From assembly GCA_020055645.1 (NCBI GenBank), contig CM034547.1, forward strand, positions 36,993,909 through 37,057,908: DNA of 64,000 nt. The letters run 5' to 3'. Of the stretch, positions 1 through 11,206 are shown piece after piece (position 1 is the stretch's first letter; the number at the start of each line of letters is the position of its first letter). This DNA comes from Tomocerus qinae (Eukaryota > Arthropoda > Collembola > Entomobryomorpha > Tomoceridae). Below the pieces are notes generated by a model. That model ran no database searches and was not told where the DNA came from. It was given only the letters and a program-made list of their open reading frames with translations. Position numbers and translations under genes: made by a program.

Positions 1-2066
1 TGATAGTTTGGTGCATCCTGCTTACGGTAGTATAGGATATAATTCAGACTAAAAGGTAGCAAAATATGGTATGATAAAAAGCAAAAGTTTATAGATAAAA
101 CTACAATATCAATTCCATGCAAATACGGACAAAGTATTTTTAATCCATTAAATACACAACCATTTTGTGCACACACTATCTAACCCACCACATAATATTA
201 TAATACGTTCTTCTCATTCGGTACTATTTGTCAATACTTTTGGTGAGTACACTATGGTAAGTAATAACTATTACGTCCTACATGCATGAATAGATGTCAC
301 ATGTGTAAGTATATACTATATAATACTTATCGGAAATATACTTGGAAAAATTTTATTTCTACCCTTTCTAGTGCAGAAGAAAATACAATAAGCTGAAGTA
401 TCATACATACTCACATGTCAATCCATGGACATTATATCTGAGTCAATGAAAATGGGTAAATCAATAGTCCATTATTTTTCTAAAGTTCATGATGAAATGA
501 ATCAAAATATATTCGAACTTCAATTTTTGTAGTAGACATCTTGTATTGTTATCTAAATATTGAATCTACCTAACGCACTACAACTACACAACAATGCGCT
601 ATGCACATGTCAATATTCAGTCTTTGAAGATTCTCCCATGTCTGTGCACACTCCTTGACATTAAAGTGATAATATACATTTTAGGTCTGGTATTTGAAAC
701 ATCTATCCATACAAATCTTAAGTATGCTAATACAGCCGCAATTATAACTGATTGATGATAGAGGCAAATATTCGTAAATAATTTTGCCAGCAAGCATATA
801 ACACTTTGTAGTCCGATGATTCTACTTTGACCCAGTTTTACTTACCATTAGTCATAGTTCACTATATCTCCTTACATGTCCTTGCGTTTACTGGAAATAA
901 TGGACCATGGGAAATCACATCCTCTCTGAATTATGTTTCTGTCATTGTATTCACCAAATGAAATATGGTTAAAGATCTGTGATGATATGTTGTGATAAAT
1001 GTTGACAATGAAAAGAAAAATACATCTTTGCCCTGACAAAGCCCATTCAGCACTTAGAGATATTATATTCATAATATTTATTATTATTGCTTCTTTTTGT
1101 TCGTTTTCTTTTTATTACTGTATCATGTTGGTGAAGCAACATCACTGTTCTTGTTTCAGTATACTGCTAAGTGAACATCATTATGAATAGATATATTATT
1201 TACCAAACATTGTAGAGTAATCTAAACAAACATTTTCAATGCTACATGAACGTAGTACACGTTCACAATTACGTTTATTACTTTCTGTTTCGAGTGTTTA
1301 TATGGCCGTGTTGTAGGTACGGTATCTATAATAATACTATCACTATCATTAAGTTTGAAGTAGGCCTTCAGGATACGTATTGAGTATTATGTTACCGTTA
1401 TAAGACACATTTAATCTATTCAGTATTATCATCTGGAAAAGATGGTGTTATTTCACTATCAGCATCACCACAGATTTTCTTGATAGCAACTTTTCTATAG
1501 CTGTCTCCGTATTTCATCTTTTTGAACATCTACATCATTATCTCTTTTCATGTGTTCGTATGCAATTCTCCAGAGGCGATGACAAAATGGCATTTTCCTA
1601 GTAGGACGCTACAATATCTTCTTCAATGTTGTGTACCTAGTATCGTCTCAAATTGTTTGTAACGAATCTCCATATAATATTTTTATGTATACGAGAAACC
1701 TGTCCATATTGGGGGGTAACTAAAATGATATATTATTGTTTCCAATCTGGCCAGAATCATTTTCTTTCTGATTTCAAAGAAATTTAACCATACACATCAT
1801 GTATCTTGCATAGTAGGAGCTCGTTATGTCTAATAATTATATGATATCTCACATATCTGTGGCTGTCTATGTGTACGTTGCGTTTTTCAAAAAACAAGTT
1901 GAATGTTAGTATAGAGAATGCTCAATCCAGCATTCTATGAGATACTGTTGGGAAAACAAACAAATATTGAGCCCGACTGAGTCTTTTTCAGGCTTGCCTG
2001 GTTGTGTGTGTAGTACGAATATTATTCTACAGAAAGTGTTATTTCTTGGAAACGATCTGCTAATCA
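1..2066. other. Non-coding A+T-rich stretch, no gene recognised
   Basis: I found no open reading frame with recognisable protein features, no tRNA-like A/B boxes and no clear long inverted repeat here. The short frames present (for example 999-1190) have low-complexity hydrophobic translations without a plausible gene context. Confidence 0.6.
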
Positions 2067-3989
2067 GGGGGGCTATTCACTATGGTTTGCTTAGGATTTT
2101 GGATTAAGTATCCGAATATAAGATTGGCTTAGCAAAAAATTAATCCATTTCTTATGTTAATTCAGTAAAAAAAATGCTAAGAGTCGGTTAGCAAAAATTG
2201 ACTGCTAAGTAAAACTTACGATAAGCAACCATTTAAGAAGGAAAAATTAGTTAAGTAATTCCCAAGCCTGCGACGTTTCAAAATTCAAAACACAAACATT
2301 ATAAAAGTAAACCTATTCTTATTAAATCGAGCTGCCAGTTTTGCCAGCTTCTTTTCCTGCGGACGTGACTACCCTTGAGAGATCAATGGCAAATCCGTCA
2401 GTAGGCAACATGCTGTTTTTAGTTGTAGTTAGTTTTGGAAATGGCCGTCTTTAGTGTTAAATTGGTTATGTACGACGGAGTATCTTGATGCAATTGAAAA
2501 TTGAGTAAATTTGATAATAAAAAACTCAACATTTATCTACTAACTCCTTCGACAAAAAGGCTACCCTCCTCTACCCTACTTTCATCATAGTCACTCACTG
2601 CCAACAATGTCATCCTGCTACTTCAAAATCACTCATTGCCAACAAATTAATCCTCCCCTTCACAATCAGTGACGGCCAACAATGTCATCCTCCTCATTCA
2701 AAATCACCCACTACTAACAATGCCATCCTCCTCATTCAAAATCACCCACTACTAACAATGCCATCCTCCTCATTCAAAATCACCCACTACTAACAATGCC
2801 ATCCTCCTCATTCAAAATCACCCACTACTAACAATGCCATCCTCCCCCTTCAAAATCTCCCTCTATTAACAATGTCACCCTACTTCAAAATCACCCATTG
2901 TTTACAATTTCATCTTGCTGGTCCTTTAAAATTGTCCAGTGCCATGCAACAATGTCATTCTCCTCCTTCAAAGTCACTCATTACCAAAAAACTACTCCTC
3001 TTCCACTCTATCCCCATTATAGTAATACACGGCCAACAATGTCCTCTTGCTCAAGTCACCCACTGCTAACAATGTCATTCTCTCCTCCTTCACAATTACC
3101 CACTACCAAAAATGCTGTATTCCTCCATTAAAATAGCCCACAACCAACTATGCCAACATTTTCCTTCAAAATAACCCTCTGCAAACGATGTCACAATGTT
3201 ATATCTAAATCTTCCAAACCCTTTCTCCCCATTGGCCACCCCTTCCAACAACTCATTATCTTCATCCCACTCCTACTAACTCACCCACTGCCAATAATAT
3301 TACCCATATTTATTGAAACCACTGTTAAATAATATTCTACCTGTCTTACTCTGCAGACCTCCCTGTTTGATAAAAATTACTAACTAACTATTGCAAAAAA
3401 TAGTAAAACCACTGGTGGCAACTGACATTTGATGTTAGAAAATGTCATTTTCACAACTAGGTACAATAAAAGAAATTGATTTACATAATGAAACCGGAGC
3501 AATCACAATAAATACTGGAGTTATCACGATGAAAAAGAGTTTGCAGATTGCAGGCTTACCGAATTTACTAACTGTATCACGTCCAACCCTTCAACTTATT
3601 TTAGGAACCACTAATTATAGTGTAGATGCCACGATCTATGTAAAACTTGTAATAAGATCTACGCCAAATTTTATTTAAAAAACATTACAATCCTACTTCC
3701 AATCTCAACAATCGCACTTAGGGTATCTCCGATCATCCCTATCTTTTTGCTCAAATAATCTGCCTTAAGTCGCCATTTGCGATTCAGTAAAGATACTGAA
3801 TTAAATTTCTGACTTAAGTCCGAAAATTGCTCTCAAGCTTGACTTAATCACTTTTTCATGCTTAAGTTCATTCAGTAAGCATCGCAAATAATTGTCTCAC
3901 TTTTTGGAAATACTTAGCAATTTTACTGAATCAAAATTTTCTTAGAAATAGCAAAATTTTGAAATAGGAACCATAGTGAATAGCCCTCC
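2067..3989. mobile_element. Non-autonomous TIR DNA element, copy 1
   Basis: The left end reads GGGGGGCTATTCACTATGG and the right end (to 3989) is its inverted complement, ...CCATAGTGAATAGCCCTCC, giving terminal inverted repeats of about 20 bp. Inside, both flanks carry repeated CTTAGC/GCTAAG and TTCAGTAA subterminal motifs, and the centre holds a degenerate 38-bp minisatellite (about 2567-3310). No transposase is visible, so the element would need an enzyme supplied in trans. The only frame of note, 3442-3678, has no recognisable domain. The superfamily is undecided because target-site duplications are masked by the G-rich ends and by the directly abutting second copy. Confidence 0.75.
2567..3310 (+). 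repeat. Degenerate 38-bp minisatellite inside TIR element copy 1
   Basis: A unit beginning AACAATGCCATCCTCCTC and continuing TTCAAAATCACCCACTACT repeats every 38 bp. Five near-identical units run from 2678 to 2867, and more diverged, variably spaced units extend the array on both sides. The strand bias (A+C rich on the plus strand) creates several spurious open frames, which are not genes. Confidence 0.85.
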
Positions 3990-3990
3990 A

Positions 3991-5424
3991 GGGGGGCTAT
4001 TCTCTATGGTTTGCTTAGGATTTTGGATTAAGTATCCGAATATAAGATTGACTTAGCAAAAAGTTAATCCATTTCTTATGTTAATTCAGTAAAAAAAATG
4101 CTAAGAGTCGGTTAGCAAAAATTGACTGCTAAGTAAAACTTACAATAAGCAACCATTTAAGAAAAAAAATTCCCAAGCCTGCGACGTAACCAAGCGCGAC
4201 GTTTTAAAATTCAAAACACAAGCATTATAAAAGTAAACCTATTCTTATTAAATCGAGCTACCAGTTTTACCGGCTTCTTTTCCTGCGGATTTGACGGACC
4301 CTTGAGAGATCAATGGCAAATCCGTCAATAGGCAACATGTTGTTTTTAGTTGTAGTTAGTTTTGGAAATGGCCGTCTTTAGTGTTAAATTGGTTACGTAC
4401 GACGGAGTATCTTGATGATACAATTGAGTAAATGTGATAATAATAAACTCAGCATTTATCTACTACCGTACTACCTCCTTCGACAACAAAGCAACCCTCC
4501 TCTACCCTACTTTTATCATAGTCACTCACTGTCAACAATGTCATCCTCCTCCTTCAAAATCACTCATTGTCATACAATGTCATCCTTCACATTCAAAATC
4601 ACTCACTACTAACAATGCCATCCTCCTCCTTCAAAATCTCCCACTACTAACAATGTAACCCTACTTCTAAATCACACTGGTTACAATCACATCTTTCACC
4701 TTCAAAATTGTCCACTGCCATGCAACGATGTCATCCTCCTCCTTCAAAGGCACTCATTGCCAACAAACTACTCCTCTTCCACTCTATCCCCATCATAGTC
4801 ACCAAGTCACCCACACCCAACAATGTCCTCTTGTTCAAGTCACCCAATGCTAACAATGTCATTCTCCTCCTTCACAATTATTACTATTACAAAACTAACA
4901 TCAAGGACAATGGAAACAAAGGAAACACTATCACTAATTGGATATTTTGCATTGTGTTGCTAATTGCTTTTCAATTGTCTTTCCTCGACCAACACTCGCT
5001 TCGCCGAGCGTCGAGGAAAGAATACCGAATTTACTAGCTGTATCACGTCCAACCCTTCAACATGCTACGACCTATGTAAAATTTGTAATAAGATCTACGC
5101 AAAAGTTCATTTAAAAACATTACAATCCTACTTCCAATCTCAACAATCCCACTTAGGGTAACTCCGACCATCCCTATCTTTTTGCTTAAATAATCTGTCT
5201 TAAGTCACCATCTTCGATTCAGTAAAGATACTGAATTAAATTTCGGACTTAAGTCCGAAAATTGCTCTCAAGCTTGACTTAATCACTTTTTCAGGCTTAA
5301 GTTCATTCAGTAAGCATCGCAAATAATTGTCTCACTTTTTGGAAATACTTAGCAATTTTACTGAATCAAAAATTTATTAGAAATAGCAAAATTTTCAAAT
5401 AGGAACCATAGTGAATAGCCCTCC
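3991..5424. mobile_element. Non-autonomous TIR DNA element, copy 2 (head-to-tail)
   Basis: The same TIRs and internal order as copy 1, starting one base (A, 3990) after copy 1 ends. The left end reads GGGGGGCTATTCTCTATGG and the right end finishes ...CCATAGTGAATAGCCCTCC at 5424. Flanks are nearly identical to copy 1 over several hundred bases. The minisatellite is shorter (about 4500-4880), and the segment before the right flank differs: copy 2 has a short perfect hairpin (4979-5020) where copy 1 has other sequence. This could be a tandem duplication or an insertion of one copy next to the other. Confidence 0.75.
4500..4880 (+). repeat. Degenerate 38-bp minisatellite inside TIR element copy 2
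   Basis: Diverged units of the same AACAATGTCATCCTCCTCC-type repeat as in copy 1, fewer in number. The open frames over it (4412-4612, 4434-4658, 4708-5037) are translations of the repeat and not genes. Confidence 0.75.
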
Positions 5425-8400
5425 AGTACCCTACTTTCAGTATTATATGGGATGATGAGCGAATGTCTATGCCTACCAGTAAATCAATCAATTTTCTCTA
5501 GTCTGATGTATATTACGGGAGCAGGCACCTACATATATTATGTCCAATTTAGCCATGATTGGCTTGGTCCAGTAACGTCATTTCTATATGGTATCTTCTT
5601 TGTAAGGACCCTACTATTATATGCCCATCCTTGTAATTATAGGGAGTGATAAAGAACTATTGATTCCAGTGTATGACATAAAATGTATAGGTAGGTGCCC
5701 AGCAATGCACCATAATTTGTTTTAACTACATACGTTCTTTCAACTTTCAACATTTAACATCAAATATTCACAAATATTACAAGATCTATAGTCTTAACTC
5801 ATTTCCTCTATCATTAGTTTCTCTATACTATTGTTGCTTTTCGTAACATTTTTCATAAATTTTAGTATACATCTTATGATGTGTCTACAAAAGTGAAGAA
5901 TACCTGGAACACTCTTTGGATTTATCTTGTATTTTCACGATTCTATAACATCCATCTGTATTTTATATTCATATCGTGTTTATAAAAATCAAGCGAGCAA
6001 TCGTATGCTAATTGCTTTGTAGTCACGAAAGTTAAAATGTACCGAACAAATTATCAGTGATCATTAAAAAGTTCATTAAAATTTATTTTTAATTAGATCT
6101 AATGTAAAGATGTAATGTAATTAATGTAATGTATTTGTACAGACTGTTAGATATCTCCTTTACTTGCAGAGGTTAGGATATACCTAACCTATCCTAACAG
6201 ATGATGTGCCAATACAAGCATATCCTTATCATGGCGTAAAACATTGTCCTAAATTAACATCATGATTTCGTTAGTGAAGATTCCATTTCAAGATGAAGAT
6301 GTGAAGAAGATCTTTCTTCCTATTGTTGTGATAGTGAAAAGTAGCTAACACTCTCTGTTATTAGACAGAGATAAATCTCCCAGTAATAACATATTTGATC
6401 GTCTGCAGAGTTAGTTTAGTAAGCAGGTAGTGCGTTTATACATATTGCACGTAGTAGTGTATGATGTTGTACCAATATTTGCGTGGATCTACGAGCACTA
6501 TTGGTACACAGGAAAAGCTTAGGTAATAAATTATCATATTATAGCTACCTAGGAGGATTTTGTTTATGAAACCGGTTCTTCCCTTTAATTTTGACAAAAT
6601 AAATATGAGGATATAGAGAAGTGAATTGATGTGAGATGCACCTGCATCTTATAAGGTAATAAGTACTTGAGATGTGCTAATTCGTAGAGAATTGTAATCT
6701 AGCATAATCATATGCTTACATAAAACAAAACACAATTCGAGTCTAAACGTATCTAATTTAATCTTAATTGATGTGTTTGCGTAGTTTTAGTACATTAGTT
6801 ATCTGTCGTGCCGTGTCTCACTCTTATCCTAACGTATCCTGACTCTGGCGTGTATTAAATACATTGACACGAAAATGAATAATTTATTAGTATATATCTC
6901 TAAAATAGTCAATATATCACACTTTTAATGAACACCTAGTAGTGACAACGGCACATGCAAATTTTACACCATCACGTTTGTCTCTTTGTAGCTCTGTGGC
7001 TAAATGATTGGGTACGCAAATAAATTCCCCGTTTACTTGGCAGAGCACCTATTTCTATTGGCAAAAGCGGAACATTAACATTAACATATTTTTACGCAAC
7101 ATACAATTATACATTATGTAAGCGTTTGCTTTTAATAACATACACATGGTACAAATTGATCTACCAGTTTGAACGTGCTAATTTACGCTTGTGATTAAAC
7201 AATAATTTGAGAAAATGTACTTAAAAGCGTTAAAATCATGAATATGTTAATTCGTGGAAAATGTAATCTGATTACTGATTACATCATTAACATTACAGTT
7301 TTTATTATCTGCAAAATTTGTTTTTGTAGGTATAATGTTGCAATGTTTTCGCAATGAAACAATATTGCACTGATATTTCTGTAAGCACTGAAACCCATTA
7401 TAAAATATGATTATCAAAACAATCAAAACATGAGAAAATTAAGTTGCCCTTTAGTTCTACTGCAGAATGATGTTATCAGCACAAAAATGGTTTTTAATGT
7501 CCAAGAAGCAGAGCTGAGTACTTTTATAATTATTATGACTGCCAGCAATAAGGTAATAATGACCTACCAAAAATAAGAATTAATGAAGATAATATGTAAC
7601 AAGAAAGATGTCAGTCAGTGAGAAGTTGACAGTCAAGGAAAATTAATTTCATTTTTCCCTTTCGAATCTAATAACTTGTCTGATTCGTTCCATTGTTCAC
7701 CATATATCGTCTAATATTCTTGTTCCCAGTTGCCACATGGCAGTACACTATATCAAAGTACCTATAGGCATTAATTACAATATTATACACCCGCGCAGCA
7801 AAAGATTTAACTCCAGCTAATGCATCTCCTTACAACATTTACAAAACTAGGCCATCATTACATTATGCTTACTTGTTCATTTGTGTATTTATGATTATGT
7901 TTATCATCAAACAAAAATATATTATTGATAGATGAGCAAATAATCATTAACAACGTTTTATGTAATGTAATCTGGAAGTGTGCATGTTAAGCAAATGTAA
8001 TAGTGATACTGATGAAAATAATGGAAATTAGGCATAGAAAACAATAAAAATTCGAGTGTAATAAACAAGTAGTCTTCTGAGGTATCATTACATCAAATGA
8101 TTGAGATGACACGGAAGAGCTATAAAAAGGCCGTAAAAAGCTTCAAGAGATAACCTACAAAGCGCGGACACGGCTAGATGTACAAGTTATAGTAAAAGTA
8201 CCTTAGCAGAAGATTCCACTTGTTTATTGCAAAATTCAAAACAGTGTGTGTAAGTAATGCAATATGCAGACTTCTCCTGGTCTGGTGTGTATAGTTAAGG
8301 AGTAGACGTCTGTGGGGGTTCTTTTACCTTTTGTTAACCGCAATATCTTTACATATCCGCAGATTCCCCACACGGCTAACTATAATTGACTTTAGCAGAT

Positions 8401-9660
8401 GAGATAATGTTAGTCTGACTTATATAAATGTTGTTTGAATACTATTTATTTATGTATAGAGATTCAGGTATACTTAAACATGATTATTCCTACTTATTTA
8501 CATTTAGATGTTTCTACTTGCTAAATCTATTACCTGCCTTTACAATTTTGTTGACAAGTGAATGTACTGTGAGACTGAAAGTATTGGATTCCACTTTTTC
8601 TGCAAAAAGAAATGAGATGACACACTATTCTAGGCAATAAACAATATGTTATACAATCCTATTGCCCTATTAAAAAGATGCATACAGGATTACTGTCTGT
8701 TTGCATTATAACTGATGCAATTTGTCTAAACATATAGCAATACTTTCGCATTTGTTGCCATAATATAAGTAGCCATGTTCCTGTATTACTCACTCAAAGT
8801 ATAGATATTTAGGTGCAATACTCTATACGTAATAATATAAGAGTGCAGCTCTCGGCAGAAATTCTCGTTTCTGTTGATCTTACGAGTGATTAGTGATAAA
8901 TATTAGTTCGTTAGGCATGTGCCCAAGCTGCTTATAGTAGAAGGTGGACTGCATGTGCATAATAAGTGCATGTAAGAATATAATGCATTATTCTAATATG
9001 TACAAACATCGCTTGCATGTAGTAAATATATAGATATAACTAGTTAAACATCTTTGGCTTCACACAGTAATGAATAGCGTAATGCTGTACACACAGAGGT
9101 AGGTTTAGTTCAATCGTGTGGTGAATGAAGTAAACAGGTAATTGAACTGCCTACAAATAATGAAGTGAACTGTAAGGTACATGCGGATAATCTAAAGCAT
9201 CTTAATGTTTTAAGTGATAGAGTGCATGTTCACAATGAGTAAGATGTGCTCAAATTGTCTCATTGTATTTCCAAAGCGAGATAACTGTTTGTAAAATATG
9301 TGTTAGCAATGCATTTATGTAATTTGTACATTCCATGGAAAATAAAAGTGCCTATGCCTAAGCATGTACTAGTTAGTTTAAAAGCATTTCTCATAAAATA
9401 ACCCCTATGGACTTTGCTTACGGTCGAATCAATTGTAGTAATGTAAGAATAACAAGACAGAACTGGTCTCGTCTCCATTTGGGCTCGACACTTGACTTTT
9501 GACAGACGAACGGCACACAAACCAAATAAAACAGCTGAAAAGTTGCAGACACTAAATAGTCCCTGAATATTTTATTATATATTAACGCACACTTAATAGT
9601 CCTACCCATACGTATATCGAGGTGGAAATCTAATATAATTATTTTCGTTCACCAAATAAT
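5425..9660. other. Non-coding stretch, no gene recognised
   Basis: A+T-rich sequence with only short, unsupported frames. A minor local palindrome, GTTAGGATA...TATCCTAAC, lies near 6172-6199. No domain-bearing exon, tRNA-like box or long inverted repeat was seen. Confidence 0.55.
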
Positions 9661-9712
9661 TCAGTCCCCTCATCTCATCCTCCTACTTTTCCACGAGAAT
9701 CTCGAAGACCTT

Positions 9713-9747
9713 TATAAGCGAGCAGAATTCTCCCAAAAATTATCAGT
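9713..9747 (+). promoter_or_regulatory. TATA box and initiator of the Tweedle gene
   Basis: TATAAG starts at 9713, and the arthropod initiator TCAGT lies at 9743-9747. Taking the A at 9745 as +1 places the TATA box about 32 bp upstream, the expected spacing for a TATA/Inr core promoter. The predicted 5' UTR is about 49 nt before the ATG at 9794. Confidence 0.65.
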
Positions 9748-9793
9748 TTCTCATCATCTTCTTCCAAACAATAATCTCAAAGCTCACCTTATC

Positions 9794-10681
9794 ATGAAGA
9801 CCTTCGTGGTAAGCCAACATGAGAATTTTATTTACACGCAAAGTTCAAATTAGTCCCATTTGAAAAAAAAATGAAATTATTCAATTTTCAGGTTCTAGCC
9901 TGTATGGTAGCAGTTGCTACTGCTGGAGGCAGCGGTGGATATTCCGGCGGAGGAGGTGGTGGTGGTGGCGGTGGAGGATTCTTCCTCGGAGGAGGCGGTG
10001 GTGGAGGTGGATTCGGAGATGGTACCTCTTTTTTCAATTAGCATTTTGGTATCTAATTTCTACCTAATCAATAAAGGATTTACAATAACTGCAATTAATC
10101 TTTTCAGGAGGCAGTGGTGGCGGCGGAGGATTTGGATTCGGAGGTGGATCCGGAGGTGGCGGCGGAGGTGGCGGCGGACAAACTCACAGACACGTCTATG
10201 TGGTAAATAAATATTTCAATTTCCATTTTCTGTTATCTTTTAATAAGAAAGTGACTATAATAACATTCTCATTAATTTGAAGCACGTGGCGCCGGATGAA
10301 CCTGTGGACAGTCAATCAAAAGTAATTCGTGTTCCCGGAGGAGGAGATCGTCACGTAAATGTGATTTTCGTCAAAGCTCCATCCTCATCTAGTTCTCAGC
10401 AAACAGAAGTCATTTTGCCCGAACAAAACGAACAAAAGACTCTTGTTTACGTCTTACTCAAGAAGGGAGAAGCCAACTCCAATATCCGTGTTCGTGGACC
10501 AGGACCAAGCCGTCCAGCCAAGCCCGAAGTTTATTTCATCCGTTACAAGGATGGCAGTTCCGGCGGAGGTGGTGGTGCCGGCGGTGGATTCGGAGGTGGA
10601 TCTGGAGGTGGATTCTCTGGAGGCGGTTTCTCTGGAGGTTCTTCTTTCTCTGGTGGTTCTTCTGCCTATGGTGCTCCTTAA
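9794..10681 (+). CDS. Twdl: Tweedle-family (DUF243) glycine-rich cuticular protein
   Basis: Secreted structural protein expected to enter the chitinous cuticle. Four exons are inferred: 9794-9808, 9892-10021, 10108-10202 and 10283-10681, with GT-AG introns of 80-86 bp in phases 0, 1 and 0, giving 212 aa in one frame. The N-terminus MKTFVVLACMVAVATAG is a signal peptide, split by the first intron after five codons, a common layout in insect cuticle genes. Next comes a long GGX tract, then the Tweedle core: HRHVYVHVAPDEP, HVNVIFVKAPS, EQKTLVYVLLKKGE and KPEVYFIRYK. The C-terminus is a GGFSGG-type Gly/Ser tail ending AYGAP. Family assignment rests on the block order ending in KPEVYFIRYK. The individual paralogue cannot be named. 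A TATA/Inr promoter precedes it and AATAAA at 11201 follows. Confidence 0.9.
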
Positions 10682-11206
10682 ATACAAGCCAATTCCTGCC
10701 AGCATCTCACCGAACAAGCCCAAACACTCAACATTCCAGCTCCTCCGTGGGGTTCTCTTCCCTTCTGCTTATCATGATTCAACTAGTCGACAAAGGAAAT
10801 TCAAAAGAGCTGTAAATGATATCTTGTGTCTACCTTCTTGTCTAACTCTTAGCTCTTCTCTATTATTACTGTAAAAAAGTATTCCGTAGATACCTCTTAG
10901 AGCTACTATCAGTGCCAGTGTCAGACCAAGTCTTCATTCAACTGACTTCAACCTGCGGAAACTTTTGTTTTCCTTTATTTTTTTATTACTCAACTTTAGA
11001 TGAGTGCAAGAGATTTATCTTGTTCTCTGTGCTATTCGTTTCCGTTCATGTGTGCTCTTTATACTCTGATATTTATTGTGTTAGTCTGGTAGATCTTACT
11101 TTATACTGTGTGTACTGTATTGTCTACACTCCTGTGAACTTCTGTGTGCCATTTTATTGTCTTGTACCTCTGCATTTCTTGACTGTCTATAAAAATGGAA
11201 AATAAA
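10682..11206 (+). other. Probable 3' UTR of the Tweedle gene with poly(A) signal
   Basis: About 525 bases after the TAA stop lead to AATAAA at 11201-11206, the first good poly(A) signal. The frames in this stretch (ending at 10874 and 11205) are pyrimidine-rich UTR translations and not genes. Confidence 0.55.

Noticed and set aside
2872..3332. Several overlapping open frames of 60-78 codons
   Set aside because: They are translations of the 38-bp minisatellite in different frames, with low-complexity Pro/Ser/His content.
9914..10874. Arg/Val/Glu-rich frames on both strands over the Tweedle gene
   Set aside because: They are out-of-frame readings of Gly-rich codons (GGX) of the real Tweedle exons.
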